From CALDTK01 sp045110575 (lineage in GTDB: Bacteria > Bacteroidota > Bacteroidia > Chitinophagales > Saprospiraceae): 64,000 nucleotides of DNA. Positions 8,502 through 18,374 of this stretch are shown here, piece by piece (position 1 is the first letter of the stretch; every line of letters begins with the position of its first letter). Location: assembly GCA_045110575.1 (NCBI GenBank), contig JBGCGF010000032.1, positions 34,813 to 98,812 of the forward strand, in the 5' to 3' direction. Below the pieces are notes generated by a model that saw only the letters and a program-made list of their open reading frames with translations, was not told the DNA's origin and did no database searches. The translations under genes were made by a program, and so were the position numbers.

Positions 8502-11500
8502 ATGAGACTACTCTTAACCACCCTTCTTCTCCTTATAGGGTTTACAGTCACTGCTCAAAATTGGGAAACGCTAGACGTTAATCTAGACAAGGAAAACTTG
8601 GAGCTCAATCCGCTGAAAGGCATCGCTGCCAATTTTGGCTCTGACAATGGATTCCCTCATACGATTTCGAACCTGACACTAAGCTTCGGTGAAATCTCGA
8701 CGGCAGCTGCTGGCGTCTATGACTTTAGTGAAATCGATGCGTTTCTTGAAGAACAGGCCACTGAAGGACGCTACGGCATCATTCAGGTAAATGTGGATGA
8801 CAGCAAGCTCATTCATCCCAACCTAGCGGACTATTTTGATCCTGAAGATTTGGATGAAAATGGTAACCCAACTCGAACATTGGAAGCCTACAAAGGGGCC
8901 CAACACAATTTACCCGCCTACTTGAGCGCGGTACCGAGAGCTTACTATCTCGGCGACAGGTGTCCGACCTGCGCAGCCGACACAGATGCGAATGGCAATA
9001 GTATTGAGCCATACGTAGGCACGGCCGTTGACCCTCAGGGCAACCCTTCGATGGTCGTGGACTACAACGATCCGGCCTTGATGGCAGCAATGCTCGACTT
9101 CATTGACAAACTCGGCGATCGATATGACGAAGACCAGCGCATGTTTATCGTGCACTTCGGTTTGTACGGAATTTTCGGTGAGTGGAAGCTTGGATTTGGA
9201 AAACGATTTGTGCCAGCAGGAAGCGACTGGGCAATGTCAAGCGCTAATCAAGATCTTATCACAAGAGCCTACGGAACTTCTTTTCCGAACACTAATCTGA
9301 TCGCACGCTTTCCATCAACTGCTTATGAGCCACAATCTGTAGGATACAGCGACGGTCTCTACTTCGGAGCGTCCTTTAACGACCTCGATCCTAATCAGAC
9401 AGGGTTTTTCCTCCGTGAGCTAACACTCTTCAACAGTCAGGAAAATTGGAGAAACAAGCCGATTGGAGGAGAAATGGATCCATACCTACAAGGATCAATT
9501 TGGGGGAACGATCCTAACGAAGACATTATTCAAAAAGTAGTGGCTAACGGCGACCCACAGTTGGTGCAGCCAGCTCCTCAGAAAATCGAAGATGTTCTTC
9601 TACGGACACACCCAACCTTCATTTTCCAGAACTACATACTGAAAGAGGAATTCGTTGGGCTCGAAGGAGCCACCCACGTTGTACCCGCTTCAGCAGCCAA
9701 CCCTACAGATTCCACCCGTCAAGCTGCACAATTTCCATTCGCTGGAGAGTCTAACCAAGTGTTTTGGGACAATGCGCTCTTGGCAACGAAAAGAATTGGA
9801 TACACCTTTTTCTTAGACCAATTTCGTGTCACTGCTGAAAACAGTACCCCAGCCGTTGAAGTCAATTTGACAAACAAAGGTGTAGCTCCAATGTATGCCA
9901 ACTGGGATGTGGAGTTCGGATACTTAGATGGCACCAATGTGGTATCTCTTGGAAAATCAAGTTCTTGGAACCTAAGCACTATCCTGCCTGATGTAATCAG
10001 TAATGGACAAGTAATTGAGAACAATTCAGATAACAAACGTGCATTTGTTTCTGACGAGTTACTACCTGATCCAAATGGATCTTATACCTTCTTGGTTAGA
10101 ATTATCAATCCGCTAAAAGAAGGTTTCAATCTTCCTGATGGCACCTTCAAGCAATATGCGAATGCAAGCGCAGTAAGGTTTGCCAATACTACCCAAGATG
10201 AAGATGTTGATGGCTGGTTGACGCTAGGAGAAGCAACACTCATTAATGGCAACTTGGGTACTGTACCTGAAGTTGCACTGAGCATCACTGCTGGGCCATT
10301 CAACAATACCATGAACTTAGGTTCTCAGCAGCAACTAACGGCTATTACTGATCCAGTAAACACCGACGTTGTCTGGGAAACGAACAGACCGCTCACCGCC
10401 ACCGTCGACCAAAATGGAATGGTAACGACCGCAAATGACAGAGGTCTTGTGACGATCACAGCGACCACTTCAAACGGCCTACAAGCATCGTTCGAAATCT
10501 TGGTATCCGCTAAGTACGAACTTCCTGCCTTCATAGAAGCTGAAAGCTATAGTGGTATTTCTACCGACATAGATGACGGGAACCCTTTCAATGATATCGA
10601 CATCCTTGTCATACCTGAAGGCGATGATGAAGGTGAAATTGTTATTCAACGTTTTAAGAGTAATTCATATCTCGACTTTGATGTAATCGTCAATCAAGCA
10701 GAAGGCTATATTTTCGATTTCAAAGCCGCTAATTCTGGAGGAGCTGGTGATGCCAAAATGGACATCATCCTCTTGACCGATGGCAGTACGTTAGGATCTG
10801 TTGAATTTAATCGACCTGCAGGAGGCGGTACTAATTTCGACGTTTACGATTCCGAATCAATCACACTCCCACAAGGAGAGTACACACTCAGGTTTGCGGT
10901 CGCAGAAGGAAAAACAGCCTTCAATCTTGATTGGATTCGCGTTCGCAGAGATGATCCATGCGAGTTCCCAGGCTTCATTGCCGGTGGCGCATGCGACGAC
11001 AGAAACGGAAACACCATTGATGATACGTTCGAAGATGTACCAAACTGCAATTGTACTGGTATCCCAGGTAGCGCCAGAGTATTCTCTGTACCAGGTACCA
11101 TTCAAGCTGAGCATTGGGCAAGCGTAAGCTCTAACACCTTTGATGCAACAGGCGCAGTCGTTACGACGAGTACAGATCCTAGCCAAGTCATAACCTTACC
11201 TAAATACGCTCCTGGTGTAGAAAATGGCGAAGGGTATTTTGTCGGTGGTTTAGACTTTCTTGACCGACTCGATTACAATATTGACGCGACTGTAACTGAC
11301 GACTATACGTTAGGCTTTAGAGTAGCCGCTCCTCAACAACAAGGAACGAATACTGCATCTGGAGAGCTTACCATTAAAATAGATGGAGTTACCAGAAAGG
11401 CAAATTTCCAGCTTATGGATACGGACGGGCCGAACCCTGACCCGACAGATTTTGGAGATTTCAGCATTTATAACCTCCAGCTCACTGAGCCAATCGAGAT

Positions 11501-14500
11501 TACTGCAGGACCACATACGCTTCAGCTAGAAATTACGATTGGAAGTTTCGATTTGAACTTTATCGATATTCAGCCAGCTAACCCTTGCACAAATTTTGAC
11601 CTGAGTTTGATCGGTACAGCGTGTGATGACGGAGATCCTACTACAGTTAATGATGTTTACACTTCAACATGTGAATGTGTAGGAACGACAAGCGGTATAG
11701 TATTCAATCCGATTCCAGCACTCATTGAGGCAGAAGACTTTTCTGCAGTGTTCAATGCTCAAGTAAATCCTGTTCCTGCAGGAGAAACAGGCGGAAGCGT
11801 CCTTGGATTCATCGCTGATGATACTTGGATGGAGTATGCTGTTACTGTTGCCGAAGCAGACGACTTTGTACTTGACCTGAGAGCTTCAAGTCCATTTGGA
11901 ATTGGAGTGGTTGATATCCTCAACGACGCTGGACAGGTTCTTACAACTGTCCCATTAGGTCCTATTGTCGAAGCAAATAACTTCGATGCCTACGGCACCT
12001 TTACTTCAAATTCGTTCACACTACCAGCGGGTAGTTATGTCATCAGAATTGATGTAGCCGTTAGTGCATTCAACCTCAACTGGATTGAATTCAAATTGGC
12101 TAACCCTGCTTGCCCGAATCCTGTTGGATCGGCTTGCGATGACGCAGACCCAACTACTGTCAATGACGTTTACACTTCAACATGTGAATGTGCAGGAACC
12201 CCAAGCGGTATTGTTTTCAATCCAATTCCAAGCCTCATTGAAGCAGAAGACTTTTCTGCAGTTTTCAATGCTCAAGTAAATCCTGTTCCTGCAGGAGAAA
12301 CAGGCGGAAGCGTCCTCGGATTCATCGCTGATGACACGTGGATGGAGTATGCTGTTACCGTTACTGAAGCAGACGACTTCGTACTCGACCTGAGAGCTTC
12401 AAGTCCATTTGGAATCGGGGTAGTTGATATCCTCGACGACGATGGACAGGTTCTTACTACTGTTCCTTTTGGTCCTATTGTCGAAGCAAATAACTTCGAT
12501 GCATACGGCACATTTATTTCAGATGCCTTCGCACTACCAGCAGGTAGCTACGTGCTAAGAGTTGATGTTGTCGTTAGCGCGTTCAACCTCAACTGGATTG
12601 AATTCAGATTGGCAAACTCGTGCCCAAATCCAATAGGAACGGCTTGCGATGACGGCGACGCTTGTACGACCAATGATGTGGTTACAGTCGACTGTGGTTG
12701 CGAAGGAACTTTTGCAGATGCAGACGCTGACGGCGTGTGTGATGCAGACGATGTATGTCCAACACTTGATGACAACCTCATTGGAACAGCTTGTGACGAC
12801 GGTAATGCATGTACGACAGAAGATGTCTACACCACCGACTGTGGTTGCGAAGGAACCTTTGCAGATGCTGACGCTGACGGCGTGTGTGATGCAGACGATG
12901 TATGTCCAACACTTGATGACAACCTCATTGGAACAGCTTGTGACGATGGTAATGCATGTACGACAGAAGATGTCTACACCAACGATTGTGGTTGCGAAGG
13001 AACTTTTGCAGATGCAGACGCTGACGGCGTGTGTGATGCAGACGATGTATGTCCTGCTTTCGATGACAACTTGATCGGAACGCCATGTGATGACGGACTG
13101 GCTTGTACAATTGACGACGTGTATACAACGAATTGCGATTGTGCAGGAACCGCTGTTAACCCAGAGTTGATACAAGAGCACTTCGACAATTCCCTCGGAC
13201 AATTTGTAGTGAGCTCAGGAGCATTCTCTTCTAGTAAGCCTACGTATGAAAGCTTCACGCAACAACCGAACAGTGTTTTACTAGAAGTTGGAGGAGTAGA
13301 CAACTCTACTCAAGGCAATATGTCTTTCGGAATAAGTACTTCATTTAACACTTACGGTACGGATGCGATCGTAACCATTGACTACGAATTACTCGCAGAT
13401 GAAGGCTATGACCAGGATGAGTGGACAGAAGCAATCCTCGAAATTGACGGGCAAAGAGTCATTTACAATGGCAACGACTACCTAAGCAGGTTGGTCGCAG
13501 GAGCACCAAGCACGACGGGCAACCAAAGTGCTGCCATTCGACTTACAGGACTCGCTCCAGGCGCGCACACAATGGTACTAGGCTTGTTGAACAACAAGAA
13601 GACGTACAACACGGAAAGCAGTGCCATGAGAATTGACTTCATAAATGTCACGGAAGACTGTTCAACCAACACTTGTGTAGTAGGTGCACCATGTAATGAT
13701 GGCAACCCAAGTACGACCAACGATGCGTACACCATTAATTGCCTCTGCGAAGGATCTGTTGAAGTAGTGCTTGATGCAATACACGACGCTTACCTTCAAG
13801 GAAGCGCGAGATTTGACAACGATATCTTGCGAGTTGAAAATAACAACCGCAAGTCTTATTTGAAATTTGACCTTAGCAGTGTCAGTGGTTCAGTCGAAGC
13901 GATTGAGCTTGTGATGAACGTTGACAATGATCCCGGAAACGGTCGTATCGAAGTGTCGAAAGGCAGCCACGTAAATTGGACGGAGACGAACTTGTCAACT
14001 TCAAACATGCCTACACAAGGAACCCTGTTGGGAGCTTTGAATGGCAGCTTCGACCAAGGTCAGTCGTACGCATGGAACCTTACTCCTGGTGAGTTCAATG
14101 GTTCTGAAATCTCTTTAGTAGTTGAGCACGTCAACGGCAATGATGTTTCCTTCAAGTCTAGCGAAAACTCAGATGTCAGCAACAGGCCAAGACTAATAAT
14201 TCATTACACTCCTACCACTACATGCACATCTGCCGGTCAGAGTTGTGATGACGGTGAGTCTTGTACTGAGAACGACGTGTATGACGCTGCATGCAATTGT
14301 AGCGGTACGTATATCGGAGACGTTTTAATCGACGAAAACTTCTCGAACACCACAGGAGCATTCACAGTAACCTCAGGAGCATTCTCGAACTCTAACACGA
14401 CGTACGAGAACTTCACACAGGAAGCTACAAGCGCGGTGCTGGGTGCAGGCGGAGTTGACAATAGCACGAAGACAAACATGTCTCTAGGCTTGAGTACTAC

Positions 14501-15185
14501 GTTTGACGCAAATGGCACAGATGACATTGCGATCCAAATCGACTACGAACTTATCGTGGACGAAGGCTATGATAGCGACGAGTGGACAAAGGCAATTGTA
14601 ACAGTAGACGGACAACCGATCACTTACAATGGCAACAACTTCCTCAGTCAATTAATTGCAGGTTCACCGACCACAACTGGCGAGCAAAGTGTCACGCTTA
14701 TCCTCCCAGGACTTACTGCTGGTAACCACACCTTGACGATAGGACTTCTGAATAACAAGAAGACCTATAATACAGAGTACAGCGAGATGATCATCGACAA
14801 GGTCAAAGTGACCCAAGGCTGTCCACAAGCCATCAACGCACTAGTTACTAGTACTTCTGGAACAGCAAACAATGCCGATCACACTAGCCTGCTTGAAGAT
14901 AGAAGTAGCTTTATCAACCAGGATGACGTTGAATTTGAATTGAACGTATATCCTAATCCAACGAGCGATTTCTTTTGGGTTAAGTTTTATGCTGAAGCTT
15001 CAAATAACGTGACCGTCAAGGTTCTTGACGTTAACGGTCGCGAGGTGTTTGTAAAGCAGCAGACCGAAGTACTTGGCGCAGTTTCTCAGGAGATAAATAC
15101 TTCAGAGTGGGCTGCAGGCACATACACTGTTGTTGTTCAGGCGGAGACTTTCGTCAAAACTGAACGCGTCTTTATCTTGAAGTAA
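8502..15185 (+). CDS. giant T9SS-secreted multidomain protein: DUF4874/DUF4832-like, Ig-like, four CBM6-like, DNRLRE-like
   Basis: A 2227-residue secreted protein, probably for surface binding or processing of polysaccharide. Order by residue: signal peptide 1-18; DUF4874/DUF4832-like region (about 30-565, NPLKGIAANFG); Big_2-type Ig-like domain (590-672); four CBM6-like beta-sandwiches, each opening with an I-E/Q-A-E motif (674-817, 863-1027, 1070-1201, 1241-1370); Cys/Asp-rich linker repeats of 49 residues resembling thrombospondin type 3 calcium repeats (1379-1554); two related beta-sandwiches (1555-1720 and 1940-2105) flanking a DNRLRE/CBM96-like module (1757-1903); T9SS type A sorting domain (about 2145-2227, VYPNPTSDF). 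It lies between the HTCS and GH31 genes, so it is probably the HTCS target. Whether the N-terminal part is an enzyme is unknown. Confidence 0.9.
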   Translation: MRLLLTTLLLLIGFTVTAQNWETLDVNLDKENLELNPLKGIAANFGSDNGFPHTISNLTLSFGEISTAAAGVYDFSEIDAFLEEQATEGRYGIIQVNVDDSKLIHPNLADYFDPEDLDENGNPTRTLEAYKGAQHNLPAYLSAVPRAYYLGDRCPTCAADTDANGNSIEPYVGTAVDPQGNPSMVVDYNDPALMAAMLDFIDKLGDRYDEDQRMFIVHFGLYGIFGEWKLGFGKRFVPAGSDWAMSSANQDLITRAYGTSFPNTNLIARFPSTAYEPQSVGYSDGLYFGASFNDLDPNQTGFFLRELTLFNSQENWRNKPIGGEMDPYLQGSIWGNDPNEDIIQKVVANGDPQLVQPAPQKIEDVLLRTHPTFIFQNYILKEEFVGLEGATHVVPASAANPTDSTRQAAQFPFAGESNQVFWDNALLATKRIGYTFFLDQFRVTAENSTPAVEVNLTNKGVAPMYANWDVEFGYLDGTNVVSLGKSSSWNLSTILPDVISNGQVIENNSDNKRAFVSDELLPDPNGSYTFLVRIINPLKEGFNLPDGTFKQYANASAVRFANTTQDEDVDGWLTLGEATLINGNLGTVPEVALSITAGPFNNTMNLGSQQQLTAITDPVNTDVVWETNRPLTATVDQNGMVTTANDRGLVTITATTSNGLQASFEILVSAKYELPAFIEAESYSGISTDIDDGNPFNDIDILVIPEGDDEGEIVIQRFKSNSYLDFDVIVNQAEGYIFDFKAANSGGAGDAKMDIILLTDGSTLGSVEFNRPAGGGTNFDVYDSESITLPQGEYTLRFAVAEGKTAFNLDWIRVRRDDPCEFPGFIAGGACDDRNGNTIDDTFEDVPNCNCTGIPGSARVFSVPGTIQAEHWASVSSNTFDATGAVVTTSTDPSQVITLPKYAPGVENGEGYFVGGLDFLDRLDYNIDATVTDDYTLGFRVAAPQQQGTNTASGELTIKIDGVTRKANFQLMDTDGPNPDPTDFGDFSIYNLQLTEPIEITAGPHTLQLEITIGSFDLNFIDIQPANPCTNFDLSLIGTACDDGDPTTVNDVYTSTCECVGTTSGIVFNPIPALIEAEDFSAVFNAQVNPVPAGETGGSVLGFIADDTWMEYAVTVAEADDFVLDLRASSPFGIGVVDILNDAGQVLTTVPLGPIVEANNFDAYGTFTSNSFTLPAGSYVIRIDVAVSAFNLNWIEFKLANPACPNPVGSACDDADPTTVNDVYTSTCECAGTPSGIVFNPIPSLIEAEDFSAVFNAQVNPVPAGETGGSVLGFIADDTWMEYAVTVTEADDFVLDLRASSPFGIGVVDILDDDGQVLTTVPFGPIVEANNFDAYGTFISDAFALPAGSYVLRVDVVVSAFNLNWIEFRLANSCPNPIGTACDDGDACTTNDVVTVDCGCEGTFADADADGVCDADDVCPTLDDNLIGTACDDGNACTTEDVYTTDCGCEGTFADADADGVCDADDVCPTLDDNLIGTACDDGNACTTEDVYTNDCGCEGTFADADADGVCDADDVCPAFDDNLIGTPCDDGLACTIDDVYTTNCDCAGTAVNPELIQEHFDNSLGQFVVSSGAFSSSKPTYESFTQQPNSVLLEVGGVDNSTQGNMSFGISTSFNTYGTDAIVTIDYELLADEGYDQDEWTEAILEIDGQRVIYNGNDYLSRLVAGAPSTTGNQSAAIRLTGLAPGAHTMVLGLLNNKKTYNTESSAMRIDFINVTEDCSTNTCVVGAPCNDGNPSTTNDAYTINCLCEGSVEVVLDAIHDAYLQGSARFDNDILRVENNNRKSYLKFDLSSVSGSVEAIELVMNVDNDPGNGRIEVSKGSHVNWTETNLSTSNMPTQGTLLGALNGSFDQGQSYAWNLTPGEFNGSEISLVVEHVNGNDVSFKSSENSDVSNRPRLIIHYTPTTTCTSAGQSCDDGESCTENDVYDAACNCSGTYIGDVLIDENFSNTTGAFTVTSGAFSNSNTTYENFTQEATSAVLGAGGVDNSTKTNMSLGLSTTFDANGTDDIAIQIDYELIVDEGYDSDEWTKAIVTVDGQPITYNGNNFLSQLIAGSPTTTGEQSVTLILPGLTAGNHTLTIGLLNNKKTYNTEYSEMIIDKVKVTQGCPQAINALVTSTSGTANNADHTSLLEDRSSFINQDDVEFELNVYPNPTSDFFWVKFYAEASNNVTVKVLDVNGREVFVKQQTEVLGAVSQEINTSEWAAGTYTVVVQAETFVKTERVFILK
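11619..12644 (+). repeat. 513-bp direct duplication of a CBM6-like module
   Basis: Two successive copies (about 11619-12131 and 12132-12644) are nearly identical at the DNA level. Matching points are offset by exactly 513 bp (171 codons), for example the CTCATTG blocks at 11721 and 12234 and the GGAGAAA blocks at 11781 and 12294. The frame is preserved. This points to a recent in-frame duplication of one carbohydrate-binding module plus its Cys-rich linker. Confidence 0.85.
12636..13165 (+). repeat. 147-bp tandem repeats encoding Cys/Asp-rich linkers
   Basis: The GGAAC block recurs at 12636, 12783, 12930 and 13077, a strict 147-bp (49-codon) period, with the last copy incomplete. The two middle units are almost identical in DNA. 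Each encodes a CDDG-x-ACTT-x-D-V element, a C-x-CEGT element and an acidic ADADADGVCDADDVCP stretch that looks like calcium-binding thrombospondin type 3 sequence. Confidence 0.88.
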
Positions 15186-15202
15186 TTGAGTCTATAGTAA
15201 TT

Positions 15203-15234
15203 GGAAGGTGTTCGATTAATTTCGGGCACCTTCC
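15203..15234 (+). terminator. hairpin terminator after the CBM protein gene
   Basis: Arms GGAAGGTG (15203-15210) and CACCTTCC (15227-15234) pair perfectly 18 bp after the stop codon and are followed by TACTTT. This suggests that the GH31 gene downstream has its own promoter or is reached by read-through. Confidence 0.6.
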
Positions 15235-15328
15235 TACTTTACAACTGCCTAACATGGTCCACTTCAGTCATCCTACCCTACCCTGGCATCAATAGCCACT
15301 AAAAACAAACACTACTTAAACAGATACC

Positions 15329-16969
15329 ATGAAAACACAAATACTCTTACTTTTTTCAGTATTCATATGTACGTTCAACCTCTTTGCTCAAACCAGTGAC
15401 TATCGATCTACGTTTGAAACCGAACGAATCGAGATCAATGCGAATGAAAAGTGGTATGGTGGTGCCGTAAATGAAGGAGTAAGTATGCCCTTCGAAAAGG
15501 GATTTACGAGCAACCTATTTGCCGACTTAAAAGGAAATCAAGCCCAACCGCTCTTAATCTCAACACAAGGAAGAGTAATCTGGTCGGAAGATCCATTCAA
15601 ATTCACGATTACTAAAGATGAAATCGTCATTGAACCTAGAGGTAAAATGATGGTCACAGCAGGTAATATCAATCTTAAAGGCGCCTTTCAATACGCCTCA
15701 AAAACATACTTCCCTGCTGACGGCAAAATGCCCGATGCCTTGTTGTTTTCACAACCCCAATACAATACTTGGATCGAACTCACGTACGATCAAAATCAAA
15801 AAGACATACTCAAATATGCCCACGCAATTGTCGATAACGGATTCCCTCCAGGAGTCTTGATGATCGATGACAATTGGCAGGAAGCCTACGGCAAGTGGAA
15901 ATTCCACCCCGGAAAATTCCCTGATCCAAAGGGAATGATGAAGGAGCTTCACGACTTAGGATTTAAGGTCATGCTCTGGGTATGCCCATACGTGAGCCCT
16001 GATACAGATGTCTTTAGAAGCGGAGCAAAAGAAGATCACTTTCTCAAATACCCGAAAAACCAAGCGATTGCAGGCAATCCAAGCGGCTACTTTAGAGATG
16101 TTGCCATGATCGGATGGTGGAACGGATACAGCGCTGTGCTCGATTTTTCAAACCCTAAGGCTAAAGAGTGGTTCAAAGCTGAACTACAATTCCTCGTTGA
16201 TGAGTATGGCGTTGATGGATTCAAACTGGATGCTGGAGATGCAGACCTTTATCCTGAATGGCTACTGAGCCATGAGAAAGGTATCACACCAAACAGACAC
16301 ACAGAGTTATTCGCGCAAATAGGTCTAGACTTCCCACTTAACGAGTACAGAGCTACTTGGAAAATGGCAGGAAAACCACTTGCTCAACGCCTCCGCGACA
16401 AGAGCCATAACTGGGAAGATCTTCAAACCTTGATCCCAAACATTACCGTGCAAGGATTAATGGGCTATGCCTTCACTTGTCCCGACATGATTGGCGGTGG
16501 CGAATTCAACTCGTTTCTAAACGGCGCCATTATTGATCAGGATTTGATCGTTCGTTCAGCACAAGTACATGCGCTTATGCCGATGATGCAATTCTCCGTA
16601 GCTCCCTGGAGAATCCTAGACAAAGCTCATCTTGAAGCAATAAGTAACGCCATAGAAGTTCGAAGGAAGTTCACACCTACAATCGAAGTTTTAGCGAAAG
16701 CTGCAGCCAAGACTGGAGAACCGATTGTACGCCACATGGAATACGTCTTCCCTGACGCAGGCTACAGTAACATAAAGGACCAATTCATGCTCGGAGACGA
16801 TATTCTTGTCGCTCCTGTTTTGAGCAAAAATTCGGCAACACGAGAGGTTATTTTGCCCGCCGGTGAGTGGAAAGGATTTGATGACAACGTCTACCAAGGC
16901 AATGCGACAATTCAAATTCCAGTCACACTTAATACTATTCCATATTTCGAACGCATTGAAATAAATTAA
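15329..16969 (+). CDS. exported GH31-family glycoside hydrolase
   Basis: Glycoside hydrolases of GH31 release alpha-linked sugars with a retaining mechanism. The conserved blocks are here: DDNWQEAYGKW, LWVCPYVSPDT, the nucleophile block GFKLDAGDAD with Asp301, and TCPDMIGGGEF with Asp386 as probable acid/base. The protein has a signal peptide (1-21, ending LFAQ) and 546 residues, shorter than alpha-glucosidases with full N- and C-terminal beta domains. The motif style is closer to the MYORG-like branch than to classical alpha-glucosidases, so alpha-galactosidase or another specificity is possible. It follows the CBM protein and probably belongs to the same HTCS regulon. A dispersed 14-mer (minus orientation) lies inside it at 16688-16701. 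Confidence 0.9.
   Translation: MKTQILLLFSVFICTFNLFAQTSDYRSTFETERIEINANEKWYGGAVNEGVSMPFEKGFTSNLFADLKGNQAQPLLISTQGRVIWSEDPFKFTITKDEIVIEPRGKMMVTAGNINLKGAFQYASKTYFPADGKMPDALLFSQPQYNTWIELTYDQNQKDILKYAHAIVDNGFPPGVLMIDDNWQEAYGKWKFHPGKFPDPKGMMKELHDLGFKVMLWVCPYVSPDTDVFRSGAKEDHFLKYPKNQAIAGNPSGYFRDVAMIGWWNGYSAVLDFSNPKAKEWFKAELQFLVDEYGVDGFKLDAGDADLYPEWLLSHEKGITPNRHTELFAQIGLDFPLNEYRATWKMAGKPLAQRLRDKSHNWEDLQTLIPNITVQGLMGYAFTCPDMIGGGEFNSFLNGAIIDQDLIVRSAQVHALMPMMQFSVAPWRILDKAHLEAISNAIEVRRKFTPTIEVLAKAAAKTGEPIVRHMEYVFPDAGYSNIKDQFMLGDDILVAPVLSKNSATREVILPAGEWKGFDDNVYQGNATIQIPVTLNTIPYFERIEIN
16688..16701 (-). repeat. dispersed 14-mer, T variant, inside GH31 gene
   Basis: GTTTTAGCGAAAGC on the plus strand, i.e. 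GCTTTCGCTAAAAC on the minus strand; it is read as codons for VLAKA in the host gene. Confidence 0.8.
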
Positions 16970-17103
16970 ACGACCTGACACTCAACACGAAGTATGACCT
17001 CTTTAAAGTGATTTTTACGTTTAACGATTTTAGCACACGTTACATTTAAAATACATACTGACTAAATTGAGCAGAAACATACAAAGTGGTGTTTTCTTGA
17101 TTC

Positions 17104-17117
17104 GCTTTCGCCAAAAC
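17104..17117 (+). repeat. dispersed 14-mer GCTTTCGCCAAAAC
   Basis: Exact copy in the intergenic region 75 bp before the NUDIX-like start codon. Confidence 0.85.
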
Positions 17118-17191
17118 AACTTAATCCACTCCTCTGACCTAGCATAACCGATTACCTTTAGTGAGTACAGCAAACGTTTTCAATTCCCCGC

Positions 17192-17758
17192 ATGAAAATC
17201 ATATTCAGCCTACTACTCCTGATCGCCTGTCAGCCGATCTTCGCTCAAGGCAGTTCAAAAGCATCTGTTTTCCATCGGCTTCTGATTTACAATGCAGACA
17301 ATGACTTCATGCTCGTTAAAATCAAGGATACCGATACGTGGGTAACGCCTGGATTTTACCAAGACAGCACGCAGTTCGTCAAAAAAGGGCTTCACGACAT
17401 TGCCGCGACCTATGGATTAACCGTAACCGATCCTGAAGTTAAGGGCATGTTTTCCATGCGCCGAGAACGCGATGGGAAGCAAGAAATGCTCGTCCGGAAT
17501 ATCTATCACGCAAACTATGTAAGCGGTGAAGAACACTTCCCTGAGAACCAATCCTTCGAGATTGGTGAGATTAAATGGCTCCCCATGGAGGAAGCGAGAA
17601 AGGTCATCTCCTTCGAATCAATGACCATGTTCATTCAACGTACAGACGACTACCCCAACGAAGTCTCTGGCGGATCCATTCATGCATCACGACAAGACGG
17701 CGCATGGAAATACGAGACGATAGAAGAGTTCTACCCCATCTTTAAGGCTAAGAACTAA
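17192..17758 (+). CDS. exported NUDIX-fold protein with degenerate Nudix box
   Basis: The 188-residue protein has a signal peptide (MKIIFSLLLLIACQPIFAQ) and a NUDIX-like layout: a RLLIYN strand, WVTPGFYQ where the box usually begins, then IKWLPMEEAR. In active NUDIX hydrolases the box is GxxxxxExxxxxxxREUxEExGU; here the segment GFYQDSTQFVKKGLHDIAAT keeps the glycine but lacks the REUxEE glutamates that bind the metal. I infer a catalytically dead or repurposed member acting in the periplasm. It lies 24 bp upstream of the VOC gene, likely co-transcribed. A TACCTTTA box at 17153-17160 is a candidate -7 element. Confidence 0.7.
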   Translation: MKIIFSLLLLIACQPIFAQGSSKASVFHRLLIYNADNDFMLVKIKDTDTWVTPGFYQDSTQFVKKGLHDIAATYGLTVTDPEVKGMFSMRRERDGKQEMLVRNIYHANYVSGEEHFPENQSFEIGEIKWLPMEEARKVISFESMTMFIQRTDDYPNEVSGGSIHASRQDGAWKYETIEEFYPIFKAKN

Positions 17759-17782
17759 AGACACTTCTAAAAGCACCTCCAC

Positions 17783-18166
17783 ATGAACGTAGAGAAAACC
17801 GGATTCATCCTGTACACCATCGCATACGAAGCATGTGTAGCGTTTTATGAAGAAACCCTTGGCCTTACCGTTCTGTACCGCAAGGAAAACCTGACCTGTT
17901 TTGACTTTCACGGAAGCTACTTCATGGTAGAGTTCGATGATGAAACGACGGAGACAGAAACATCCATTCCCACTCGAGACAGGACCTGCATTAGGCTAAA
18001 CGTGAAAGACGTGAAGAAGGCCTGTGAAGTCCTGGACGCAAGTGCTACACCCTACACGTATGGCGAGCACGACTGGGGAACGATTGCAAAATTTCGTGAT
18101 CCTGATGGAAACCTGATCGGGTTCCGATCGGCCAAAGAGCACGTCACAGATATCGACAACTCTTAG
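17783..18166 (+). CDS. VOC superfamily (glyoxalase/bleomycin-resistance-like) protein
   Basis: This 127-residue cytoplasmic protein shows the paired beta-alpha-beta-beta-beta layout of vicinal-oxygen-chelate proteins: FYEETLGLTVLYRKENLTCF in the first half and the closing KFRDPDGNLIGFRS in the second. The Asp-Pro-Asp-Gly-Asn turn and the terminal strand are the strongest signs. VOC members include glyoxalase I, dioxygenases and drug-binding proteins; nothing here identifies the ligand. It follows the NUDIX-like gene by 24 bp. Confidence 0.85.
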   Translation: MNVEKTGFILYTIAYEACVAFYEETLGLTVLYRKENLTCFDFHGSYFMVEFDDETTETETSIPTRDRTCIRLNVKDVKKACEVLDASATPYTYGEHDWGTIAKFRDPDGNLIGFRSAKEHVTDIDNS

Positions 18167-18261
18167 GAGCAATCTTGATGATCTACCCCTAGCAATCGAA
18201 CGGAGAAGGCATGACTTGAGACCTGCTTCACATCTTTACGCAAGGAGCATTTCGAACGTAG

Positions 18262-18269
18262 TACCTTTG
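18262..18269 (+). promoter_or_regulatory. candidate Bacteroidota -7 box TACCTTTG
   Basis: Perfect TAnnTTTG match 106 bp upstream of the S4-protein start. The -33 TTTG partner is poor (TTTA at 18235-18238, 23-bp spacing), so this is only a candidate. Confidence 0.45.
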
Positions 18270-18374
18270 TACCGCTCACGCAGAAGGATCTAAGACGAAC
18301 CTTTACGATTTGCGGTTTGCTTCTTTACGAAGCATAGCCAAAGCTCTAGCCAGCGGAGTTAAACGAACTCAACA

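Noticed and set aside
12555..13202. Long open frame on the minus strand (215 codons) rich in Cys, Ile and Val
   Set aside because: It is the antisense of the 147-bp repeats in the giant secreted protein; repetition keeps the frame open. No start context or known domain.
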